A stretch of 64,000 nucleotides of DNA from Saccharina japonica (taxonomy: Eukaryota > Sar > Phaeophyceae > Laminariales > Laminariaceae). How positions within the stretch are numbered: position 1 is the first letter of the stretch; each line of letters starts with the position of its first letter. Below the pieces are notes generated by a model. That model had not been told where the DNA came from. It did not search any database and was given only the letters and a program-made list of their open reading frames with translations. Shown here in pieces: positions 54,666 through 64,000 of this stretch. The stretch spans positions 71,419 through 135,418 of the forward strand of contig MEHQ01002176.1 in NCBI GenBank assembly GCA_008828725.1. Direction: 5' to 3'. The translations under genes and the position numbers were made by a program.

Positions 54666-55413
54666 GGGGTTGGAAAAATATAGATAGATTGTTCGCGCGA
54701 AGCGCGAAAATAATATGAAGGAGTTTTTTTCGGGCGAGCTAAAATACAAAACACTTAATAATAGTGAGTAAACATAAGAAACGGGAATGCTGGTCCAGCC
54801 TTGATTTCTTATTGGGGAAAAGTACGTTGTACACTAATTTCAGTATAACCGCTCTCGAATTTCTTATTTCATGCCATATTCGTGTGCGTGGTGCATATTT
54901 TACCTGTACTCTGTATACGAAGAGGGCGAGAAAATAAATGTTCTTGAATGTTAAAGTCGACTTCATGTAAAAGTGCGTATCTCTTCGAGATAATATCCGA
55001 TTTCAATCGATGTTTCACGTTGCATTATCTGGAACTTTCCGGATAGATTGGTAGCGCCGGTATATTCATTGCATGTGAAGGATTTTGAAGGTGGCGTCAC
55101 AAAACTTAAGCCAACAAAAAAACAGAAAAAATCTACTACGACTACAGCTAGGTTGCTCCACTGTAGAATGTATCTCTGGTGACTGGTGACACAGAGCGAT
55201 CACACACGATATACCCACCAAAACGTGTACTGGGGAAGTGATATATCACATATGCTATGATAAGCATGGATACATGGAAACTTGTGTAGTGATGTAACGA
55301 CGAAGTTCACCGTATTTTCCACAACACACACAATGCACAAACAGTCTACGCCGCCCTCGGCCCCGTCCAAGAAAACACATTGCACCGAAAACACCGACAC
55401 GTTTGTTAAAAAT
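54666..55413. other. No feature recognised
   Basis: AT-richer unique sequence. A short TTCGCGCGAAGCGCGAA hairpin lies at 54,691-54,707. Confidence 0.45.
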
Positions 55414-56270
55414 TCAAGGATCGGACGGGGCCGCCTATCGGCGGCCCCGTAGGCGGCCCCGCCCCCCCAAAAATATGGAGAGTGAAGATAAAAGAGTAAA
55501 TCGAGAAGTGATGGCGGTACCAAGAGGTGGAGGTTTCCGCAGGGAATGAAGTAAAATTTGAAAAGTGGAAACGCAATGTGTCTAAGTGTGAAGGTGACAA
55601 TTTAAAAAGCGCGAACGCATTGTGTATAAGTGTGACGGTGACTAAACATCAACTCCCAAAGGACAGAGGAAAAAGAAAATGGCGAGGGAAAAAGCACCTT
55701 GCGTGAAAGGGTTCAAAAGCGCTTTGGTCCGTGGCCGTGACATTGCCGTCCGGGAGGGGAAAAAATCCCATTGGACGTGCGCATTTAGCGCTAAAAATGA
55801 AGTTGCCAAACATGGTGAAATTTTATCATTATTAGCAGATAATAACACGTACACCCTGGCGAGACGCACACATGGACCATGAAAACACACGTCGTATCTC
55901 TGAACTTGATGTTTACACTTCGAGTATTGCTTGTACTCGAGTATAAGTACTGCTCACACTCCCAGTACTCGGAGTATTTGGGCCTTCAGTACTGCGCATA
56001 CTCCACGTACTCCGATAATTTAGGCCACCAGTACTCTTAATACTCTCAGTACTCGGAGCATCTGTGTAAGGATACTAAAGATGTCGTCATATATATTTTC
56101 TGGGCGTAAAATTACTCGTGATATTTTCATACGAAACAAATGCAAAAATAGGAAATAAACTTGAAATGACGTCACATATTGTTCTGGGCACAAAATTACA
56201 CGTTATGTTTTTTTCTGGGTGTGAAACGGTGAAGGTAATCACTGGCATATTTTTTTCTGGGCACCGTGGA
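55414..56270. repeat. Mosaic repeat, second copy, with an insertion
   Basis: Matches 23,940-24,543 in order. The shared head runs to about 55,577 and the shared TACTCGGAGTA block resumes at about 55,916-56,068, followed by the TGACGTCA/TTTTCTGGGC part. The stretch 55,578-55,915 has no counterpart at 24 kb. Confidence 0.8.
55679..55882 (+). other. Small open frame in the mosaic insertion
   Basis: ATG at 55,679 after GAGGAAAAAGAAA opens a 67-codon frame rich in Lys/Arg (MAREKAPCVKGFKSALVRGR, then GKKSHWTCAF). It lies inside the segment unique to this mosaic copy. The composition suggests a basic DNA-binding fragment such as a transposase N-terminus, but no motif settles it. Confidence 0.3.
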
Positions 56271-57017
56271 GCTTTCCAAACGTAAAATGCCCAAAGGCGA
56301 CGCGGAGCTGAAGGGCTTTGTGAAGTGTACCGATTTGAGAGTAGGGTCAATTGCCCCGCTTCACGCTCAGCGCTCATACGTAATCTTAGTTACCCATACA
56401 TCGAGCGTATGATGGCGTTCCGATTTAGGGAATCCATCCTCTAATCTCCATAATTCTAGCAGCAAGCTTCGTACAGCTTGATCCTTGCTTTAACGATAGA
56501 CACTCCGCGTAGCACGGGTCACGACGGTCGCTCGCCTCAAAGTATTAACCACGGCGCTCCTCGCGCTGCAACACTACTCCCAAAGATTATGCATAAAATG
56601 TTGAAAAATAATCATAGCCCTTCTGACGGTACGCATGTTGGCCGAGCAGATCAATGCAGTCGGACCAAACCCCCACCGAAGCGCTTATTTCGGCCATGTA
56701 CTACGTAGAAGGCTATCCTTTCCTCATCAAAGTTTAGAGAAGAACCCTTTTCGGCGAACTCACTATCGTATATGTAAAACCTGCTACTGTTTGAAACATT
56801 CATACAAAGAACCGGTGGAAAGAACAAAAAAATGCCCCGTGAAATACAAACAAAAAAACGGGATAATCGGCCGATCGGCTAAACTCGGAAATAAAATTTG
56901 TCCGATCGGCTAGTCCCTGAATACTTAATTCCTTCGTCAACCACCCGTCTTCCAGAACCCAACTCCAAAACCACCCTGCCCGGAAATGTAAGGACCGTTT
57001 CGGTACTACAGTAGTAT
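56271..57017. other. Mostly unique; one repeat end
   Basis: 56,316-56,402 is the right end of the GC-rich repeat (TTTGTGAAGTGTACCG, CCGCTTCACGCTCAGCGCTC). CCGATCGGCTA is duplicated at about 56,872 and 56,902. No gene recognised. Confidence 0.5.
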
Positions 57018-57825
57018 GATTACCAAAACCATCTTAGAATTTCGGATAGGGAGGTGGCATTGATGCCGACTGCTGCTGCTGCTTCTGCTGCTGCGGTGCT
57101 CTTGTTTGATTTTTGAAGGAAAACGTGATGGCTTAGAGGAAGTAGAGGGTGTTCCTGCTGCTGCTGGCAAGCGCCAGGGCTCAGGGTCCACGGAGACGAA
57201 GCTGTTGCTGTGCTGCTGGCATGATTGTAGTCGGGTGCTGGTTCTGCTGTGGTCTGGGTACACGCAAGCACGGCAAACCTGTGCCTCTGGCCTCCCTGGG
57301 TAGAGGAGGGTACACACACGTAGAGGGACACAGACAGCATAGACAGGCTGCGTCGCCCCCTGACATTCTACCGTCTCACGGCGATAGAGCGCACGCTCCT
57401 ACGCAACTAGCTACCTACTACAGCGGGGGTACACCACCACACCAGCATGGTCAAGGAGCTGCACAGCAAGCGTCTCTCTCTATCTCGCACGCGCACCTCT
57501 CTCTCTTCTGCTCTCAGCAAAATGTGGCATAATGGTACGCGGGGGGTTTCAACTTTTTTGCGATTGTCCGCCACGCCGGGGAGAGAGCGAGCCGTCTCCG
57601 GGAGGGCTTCGTAAGCCCCCCGCTCGCCGAGTTCGACGCAGGCGCCCGCTCGTTCGCCCGAGACACCGAGGGCTGATGTGTGAAGGGCGTGGCTCGCTCG
57701 CGCGGCGGTCGCCGGCTCGGCGGCGGACGGTATACCAAGCTTTGTGATTTGTACCGGTTTCAGAGTAGGGTCAATTGACCCGCTTCACGCTCAGCACTCC
57801 AACGTAATATTAGTTACCCATAAGA
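57018..57825. repeat. CTG/GC-rich dispersed repeat, copy at 57 kb
   Basis: The fullest copy, from ACCAAAACCATCTTAGAATT to AATATTAGTTACCCATA, outside the inverted duplications. Same landmarks as 24,538 and 26,231. Confidence 0.85.
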
Positions 57826-58011
57826 CGAAAGGAATCGTAAAAAGTAACAAGTACCGTCAGCAGCGAGTGTGCTAAACCAAATCCTTCACGTTAGGCCATG
57901 TTCAACGTCAGTGGCAACTAAAGACAGGCGCCGCTGCGACCACGCTTGCCCTATCTAGATTTATCGTACGACCCAAGGATCAAAGCGAACTTGCAGGGAG
58001 GAAACGCCATT

Positions 58012-60758
58012 TTACTCTGCGCTTCGCGACGAATACGTTTTTCGTCCCTGGGCGAGGGTCAGCAGGCACGGTACATCGCTGCTCGTCCAAAGAAGGGTCC
58101 AGGGTGGTTCTAAGACCATCCACCCTTGTTGTGTCCGCACTCCTGGCGACCTCCGGATTTATTAACCGGTATACGACCGCCACCCCCCCGTGACGAAACC
58201 CACCCGCGAGGGGCGTACTCTTCTCCGCCCCCTTCTCCACCGTCCCGGCCGCAACCGTGGATGGCGCCAACGAGTCCCGCGATGAGGGATCGGGAGCAAA
58301 CCTTAGAGGCGTGGCCACAGCATTGCTCAAACTCTTGGACGGTGCTTGCCGCATCATCCCTCTGACAACCCCGCGGCCGCTTTCGTGCTCGAGGGTCATG
58401 GTGTCGACCAAGCTCGCGCGTCTCGCAAATATCGAAGCATAGCTTTGTAGTTAGCTGGCTATCTTCCTGTTGATGGGAACGACGAAGAGGGTGGGAAGAT
58501 ACCAGCCGTAACCGTGGATATGAGGGAGGCAACAAGAAGACAATAATAGTGCTGCCGTGGCCCGCAAACGACTTCGAAACCTTTCCGCCGATTTAAGCGA
58601 GCAGCCACTCGTGTACATCCGAAACGAGCGCACATTTAACTCCGTTTACATAGCACATTATATTATTTATATCAATAGCACCACTATTTTCAAGAAAGCT
58701 AGCTACTCGTCTCCTCGCCAACAAGAGTACTTCCCATGCCTCAGCACGACTCACGAGCGAGAGCTGGTTGCCATGGCACGCACCGAAGTTTGCAATACTG
58801 TGCATGTTTTGATAGCTATACAAGGATCTACACCCGCCGCTCACCTGGATATCGCTGTCGCCTGGTGGCGTGTGATCTGCAACTTCGTCATCCTGGCCAA
58901 GGGCGAGACCGGTCGACTCGTTGCCTTCCACCTGCAGCATCGTCGCCTTCATCATCAGTGTTATCTTGAAGTTGATTGGGAAATGATGCGGTCCATGCCA
59001 CATTAGCGTATTGGACAGTGACACCAAATTGCAACCACACGCAAGCGCTATACAATATAGGTTGCTTGCATCAGAAGTGTCAGACTGTATTAAACGCAAC
59101 AAAACACCCGTAAAAGGTTTACACAAATACCATCAAGCGTTGAGCTGAAGTGGACGACCAACGACTTACCTGCTGTCTTTGCGGTGTTCCCTGTAGGAAG
59201 GTCACGTCGTTGAAGTCACCAGGGTACTCCACACCATCGTCCAGCGGTAGCTTGTAAGATTCCTCCTTACGGATGACACATAAGCCCAGTAACGCTAAAT
59301 CTTCGAAAGTGGCAGGTTCAGGGGACTCCGTCCGTGTTCACCTTCGCGTACTCCCCCCCCTTCCCTCAACACATCCTCCTCCTTCCTGGGAAGCACGCTC
59401 GCCTCTGCGGCTGCACCCAACCCCTCGTCACCGCCTACTGCGATCCCCTGCAGGTGGGAGGTAGAGCGCCGGTTCGGGGCACTGCGCCCTGGCCTGCAGC
59501 AGTGGATACGGCATGTTTGCCTGGCCCCTCATGACACGGGTATCGGCGATTATCTAGTGTGCAGGACGAAGGCAGCTAGTGTGTTTGCCCTCGTGATATT
59601 GACCCCTCCCTACCGCCCGACTAGCTGGGTCGGAGCTCCCCAGAGACAGATAGCTTCATACGCGGAGAGCAGCTGAAACTGTACAGGCGCACATGTTTCG
59701 TGGAGAGGGCGTAGGCGAGGCCTGTTTCACGGAGAGGGGCGCGGACGAGAGCGGGAAAGGACGAAGGTACTCTTGTGTGTAGAACTTGAGGGGCGATGAG
59801 CGTTGCGGTTACGTACACTAGTACCGACATAATCGTTGGTAGACCTTGCGGCGACCACCGTCTTTTCTCGCTATATTTCAAACCGGGCGCCAGGTGCTCA
59901 GGTTCAGGGAACGCTGAGTCGAAGCGACGGGGGACTTTAAATCGACCATTTGTTTTGTACAGAAGAACCGAGGCGAAAGTATCAGGCAGCCTTAGTCCTG
60001 TTATGCGTCGTTGAGGCGAGCGCTCGCGCAGCGGGAGAACGGAATGGCGCTCTTCGACAAATGCTTCCCCAGTAGACATGCCATCATGGTCGAGACTAGT
60101 TTGCTACCAGTTCCAACTTTGCGAACGGGTACAAGTACAAGGTATTCGCTGCTTCTACCCCCCAGTTGTTGAAAACATGTGCAGCATCCGTTTGGATGGC
60201 GACACCAGCTAGCGCAGGGCTCATCGAGCAGAAAGGCGATCGCCGGGCAAGTTGGTGCAAAGGCAGCAAAGGCAAACGAGTGCAGGTATCCCTGCCACTA
60301 CTAAAACAACATCGGTGTTTAGATGACAACACCATCGCGACGACCGTGCACCTAGATTCTCACCAGAAACAAAAGACACAGATAATGTACTCGTGTTCTT
60401 CGCCATGCCACTCATGGTTGGCTACGCTCACCTTGGTTGTGTTGGGGTCCACGGGTAGACCCTGGAGAGCCATAGGGAAGTCTCCTTTGTGAGCCCAGAA
60501 GAGACCGTCCATCTCCAAGTGCACGAGGAGGTACCATACTGGGCGGCTACAGCAGTACGTTGGTGGTCGCTACATTACATTTCTCCTGCCGGAATCGACA
60601 CTCTTCCACTCCGCGTGTACAGGACCTTCTTCCCTTCCACCCGGCTGGTTGGTCACTCTTACGAAGGACACCGGCAGCAAAAGCATGGGCGGCTTCAAGT
60701 CGTTGCGCCCGTAGATCCTGAGCTTGACCTCGTCGGAGAGATCGGGCTCTGCTTCCTC
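58012..60758 (-). CDS. Unrecognised multi-exon gene, 3' eight exons
   Basis: Exons (minus strand, approximate): 60,758-60,641, 60,538-60,432, 60,291-60,159, 59,997-59,845, 59,294-59,170, 58,964-58,845 (or from 58,892), 58,466-58,302 and 58,047-58,012. All have GT-AG borders and matching phases, and the chain ends in TAA. The best-supported parts are DEVKLRIYGRNDLKPPMLLL, EMDGLFWAHKGDFPMALQGL (donor ACCAAG|GTGAGC), FASVLLYKTNGRFKVPRRFD, RKEESYKLPLDDGVEYPGDF (donor CAGCAG|GTAAGT) and DDEVADHTPPGDSDIQ (donor CAG|GTGAGC). I recognise no family. The third exon is Cys-rich and least certain, since another frame is also open there. The C-terminal part is basic and charged. The 5' end is unknown. A possible further exon at about 61,150-61,258 (FDYEYDDPQWPKGQNFPEIR) lies beyond a CAG-rich stretch. 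Confidence 0.6.
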
Positions 60759-61076
60759 CTGCTGCTACTGCTGCTGCCTGCTTGCTTTATTGGTGTTGTT
60801 GGTGTTGTTGTTGGTGCTGCTGCTGCTGAGTCTGCTACTGCTACTGGCACTGGTGCTTATGTTCGGTCTGTACGTAGCACACAGGCTTCCCCTTCGAAGT
60901 CTGCTGCTTTCCCTGTCTGTGCTGCTTGCTGCTGGTTGATGTTGGTACTTCTCCTGGCATTGCTCCCCCTCTTGAGCATCTTGCCCCTGACACGGAGAGC
61001 TCGTATGACTGTCTGGTCTGCAGCTACTGTGTCTCTTTGCTGCTGTGGTGCTACTGCTGTGGTGGTGGTGCTGTGC

Positions 61077-61108
<32 letters not shown>

Positions 61109-61140
61109 ATGATGGCACCGAGGACGGCGCTCGTATGGAC
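60759..61140. repeat. CTG-rich stretch, probably intronic
   Basis: Interrupted CTGCTGCTG runs on the plus strand, ending with a pure (CTG)n(ATG)n tract at 61,075-61,114. The polyglutamine and polyserine frames read through it are by-products. It separates the possible 61.2-kb exon from the exon starting at 60,758. Confidence 0.65.
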
Positions 61141-61258
61141 AGAAACATGACAGTCCCGTGAGCGCGGGTCGAATTTCGGGGAAATTTTGGCCTTTCGGCC
61201 ATTGAGGATCGTCGTACTCGTAATCAAAACCCGTTTTTAATCTCGCTCGGTAAAGCAC
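61141..61258 (-). CDS. Possible further 5' exon of the minus-strand gene
   Basis: The minus strand is open from 61,258 with RVLYRARLKTGFDYEYDDPQ then WPKGQNFPEIRPALTG. The composition is protein-like and unlike the repeat on its left. The donor is not settled, so the phase link to the exon at 60,758 is unproven. Confidence 0.3.
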
Positions 61259-61329
61259 TCGTATTTTAGCGTATTGACCAATAAAAATGCGTCGTAATCA
61301 TTTTTATTCCCCTACCGATAGACCCTGTG

Positions 61330-62150
61330 CCCAACTCCGACCAACCGGAAACAAAAACGGGGATCCCCCGGGTTAACACCGCCTCGCACGGTGTGGAAAC
61401 CCCACCCCCATCGGCTGGTAACTGATTAACTGAGGCTGATGGAGCCAGCGGCACCCGGGGACGATAGCGTCCAATCCCCTGGTCATAAATATTTTCATGC
61501 ATCTACATCTCCATCAACCCAGGGACGAAAACGGACACGTTAAAGGTGTGGAAATCCCGACTCCACTGGCTTATTTGGGATTCTATGGGGCTCATGGAGC
61601 CAGCGCGCGGCGAGGATTGTCCACTCGGACAACGTTGGGGTCCCGCCGCACCCGGGGACGACAAGGCCCATTCTCGGGTCAGAAACCCTTACATATATCG
61701 GAAACCCCAAACAACGCGAGGGAAACGGAGTTCCCCTGTGTCGATACCGTCCCGCAAGGTGTGGAAACCCCACCTCCATAGGCTGATGGCTGCTTGGGCT
61801 GGGGCTCATGGAGCTAGCGCGCGGCGAGAGTTGCCCCTCGGGACAACATCGAGGTCCCACTGCACCCGGGGAAGATAATGTCCCATCCCCGGATCAGAAA
61901 TACGTCCATACATATACTACTCCAACACCACGGGGACAAAACGGAGTTTCCTCGGGTCGATATCGCCTCGCAAGGTGTGTAAACTCCACCCCCATCGGGT
62001 GATTGCTGATTTGGCCGGAGCTTATGGATCCAGCCCGCGGCTGGAGTTGCACCTCGGGACAACGGCAAGGTACCGCCGCACCCGGGGATTATATTGTTCC
62101 ATCCCCGGATCATAAATCCTTTCATACGTCCACAAATCCAAACGGCTCAC
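61330..62150. repeat. ~220-bp satellite array, fragment 4
   Basis: About four units in the orientation of copy 3 (GGTGTGGAAACCCCAC, CATCCCCGGATCA, GTTGCCCCTCGGGACAAC). No terminal hairpin or CTAG end is seen nearby. Confidence 0.88.
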
Positions 62151-63284
62151 CTCCAGGGGATAGGGGTAACTTTTGTCAATTAAAATATTTTGAGGCGTTT
62201 CGGTTATTTTTGAGCAACTTTCGCACAACAGATTAGGCAGTGTGTGTGATGTAGAGGCAAAGGACGACCGGAGGAACTATACTGCTACTACTGCTGTTGT
62301 ACCCTCGATTGATTGTAGCGGACGCCCTGCTGCTGTGCCGCAGCTTTCCTGCCCACTATGTCAATGAAATGGCAACGAGCCTTCGATCCATTCTTATTTC
62401 GTACCAATACGTCCGTAAATGTAATGTTGTTTCGATATCCATTTTATCAAACAAGCGGTTGTTATATTTTCGGACAGAGTGGTACATAGTGAGTGGTGCT
62501 TCGCGCAGCAAGATGATATACCTACATCCACATCAAGTGCGTGGTGTACGCAAACGACGACAACATCAACAGGGACGTACTTGGCGCACTACATAACTGC
62601 TGCTGACCTCTCGACTACTGTGTGCCGAATCATACTACTCCTGCTCCTGCTGCTGCTTGCTGCTGCTGTAGCAGCAACACATCGGTGGAAACGAACAAAA
62701 AATGTCAACAACGCGGCCCGAACAACACACACAGCAGAGGAGAGAGGTGCGCAGTGGTGCAGGCAAACGATGACGATAGATAGGCAGCAAGAACGTACGC
62801 CTGCTATCCTCTCAGGCTGTGAGAATTGCACTGCTACTCCTGGGTGGTGCAACAGAACAGCAGAGGAGGAGTGTAGGTTTGTTGGTGGCGGTTGGCCTCA
62901 TCATCATGGTGGGTGTCGTCTTGAGGTAGGGAAATGTGCACGCTATCGGGTCTGCCTGTCCATCCTCGGTGATGCATGGTAGATGTTCCGATACACGCAG
63001 GTAGTTATAGTGCACCGTGGGTGTGCCGCCTCACACGCATGGTGCTGCGTGGTGGTACTGCTGCTGCTGGGCGGCAGGGTTGCTGCAGCGATGTACAATA
63101 GCCTGAGGGTTGTACTCGTAACGCTCTGTTTGTGCTCAGCAACAGTGTAACGGCACTGCTGACCAATCACAGTAATTTTGCAACTCAAAATGCAACTCAA
63201 AGCTCACGTGTGATTGGTGTAAACTCGACATTCATTTTTTATTTTCAAGTTGTTTTTCGATTGCAAGTCATAACTTTTGACCCT
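62151..63284. other. Stretch between satellite blocks
   Basis: CTG runs (about 62,640-62,670 and 63,055-63,075). The segment GCTGCTGCTGGGCGGCAGGG with CACACGCATGGTG resembles the CTG-rich block of the hairpin-headed element near 42,610-42,690, but neither that element's head nor its 3' domain is present. No gene supported. Confidence 0.4.
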
Positions 63285-64000
63285 ATTCCTTGGCCCAGTA
63301 CCATCCACACACCCGGGGACGAAAACGGGGTTCCCCCTGGTAGATACCGCCTTGCAAGGTGTGGAAACCCCACCCCCATCGCCTATCGGGTGATTTCTGA
63401 TTGGGCTGGAGCTCGTGGAGCCAGCGCGCGGCAACAGTTGCCCTTCGGAGCAGTGTCGAGTTCCCGTCGCACCTGGGGATGGAAATGTCCCATCCCCGGA
63501 TCCAAAATCCTTCCATACATCCACAACTCCAACAACCCGAGGTCGAAAACGGACACTCCCCGGGTCGATAGCGCCCCGCAAGGTGTGGAAACCCCAGCCC
63601 CATCGGCTGATTGCTGATTGGGCTGGGGCTCATGAAGTCAGTGCGCGGCGAGAGTTGCCCCTCGGGACGACATCGAGGTCCCGCCGCACCTGGGGGCGAT
63701 AGTGTTCCAGCCCCGGATCCGAAATCCTTCCATACATGTACAACTCCAACAATGCGGGGACACAAATGGAGTTCCCCCTGATCGATACCGCTTCGCAAAG
63801 TGTGGAAACCCCACCTCCGTCAGCTGATTGCTGATTGACTTAAGTTATGGAGCCAGCGCGTGGCTGGTGTTGCCCCTCGGGACAACGGCGAGGTCCCACC
63901 GCGCCCGGGAATGATAGTGTCCCATCCCCGGACCAGAAATCGTTCCATACATACACAAGTCTTACAATCCGGGGACGAAAACGGAGTCCCTCCCGGTCGA
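63285..64000. repeat. ~220-bp satellite array, fragment 5, cut by window end
   Basis: About three units in the same orientation as 61,330-62,150. It runs off the window at CCCGGTCGA, so its element boundary is outside. Confidence 0.88.

Noticed and set aside
60489-61100. 203-codon plus-strand frame
   Set aside because: It overlaps well-phased minus-strand exons and continues into a CTG repeat that encodes hydrophobic low-complexity sequence.

Overview
The window looks like nuclear DNA of an intron-rich eukaryote, most likely a brown alga or a related stramenopile. This is an inference. It rests on an intron-split sulfotransferase of the type used on algal sulfated polysaccharides, an ankyrin repeat that fills a 90-nt exon starting GHEGCVRTLLL, GT-AG introns with GTAAGT, GTGAGT or GTACGA donors, and abundant CAG/CTG runs. 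Long continuous reading frames are rare, and I found no rRNA gene, canonical tRNA, operon or CRISPR array. Most of the window is nested repeats.

Layout. 0-9.2 kb: short tandem duplications, a 258-bp tandem repeat (4.8-5.45 kb) and a clean hAT-type MITE (7,917-8,406). 10.3-16 kb: a doubtful two-exon model, then part of a sulfotransferase gene (exons 11,411-11,483, 11,726-11,855 and 15,160-15,309) whose 3.3-kb intron has been filled by repeats. 17.7-20.6 kb: a Helitron-like element packed with a satellite of about 220 bp whose two unit types alternate. 20.7-22.3 kb: the second of four copies of a non-coding element of 1.6-2.2 kb (the others are at 12.7, 41.0 and 45.9 kb). 23.4-40.3 kb: two interlocked inverted duplications (B/B' and A/A') joined by GAGCT-rich minisatellite elements. 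A and A' each carry a truncated ankyrin exon, a TACTCGGAGTA repeat cluster and a complete hAT MITE. 43.5-45.9, 51.1-53.0, 61.3-62.2 and 63.3-64.0 kb: more of the Helitron-like satellite family. 53.18-54.17 kb: an element bounded by terminal inverted repeats and a TA duplication. 55.4-57.8 kb: a second copy of the mosaic seen at 23.9-25.2 kb.

The best cellular gene is on the minus strand at 58,012-60,758. Eight exons can be chained with matching splice phases to a stop codon, but I do not recognise the product. Host coding sequence therefore survives as small exons among mobile elements, and the main biological content is the interplay of several non-autonomous element families: two hAT MITEs, one TA-target element, Helitron-like satellites, the GAGCT element, and a non-coding element with a conserved 5' hairpin.
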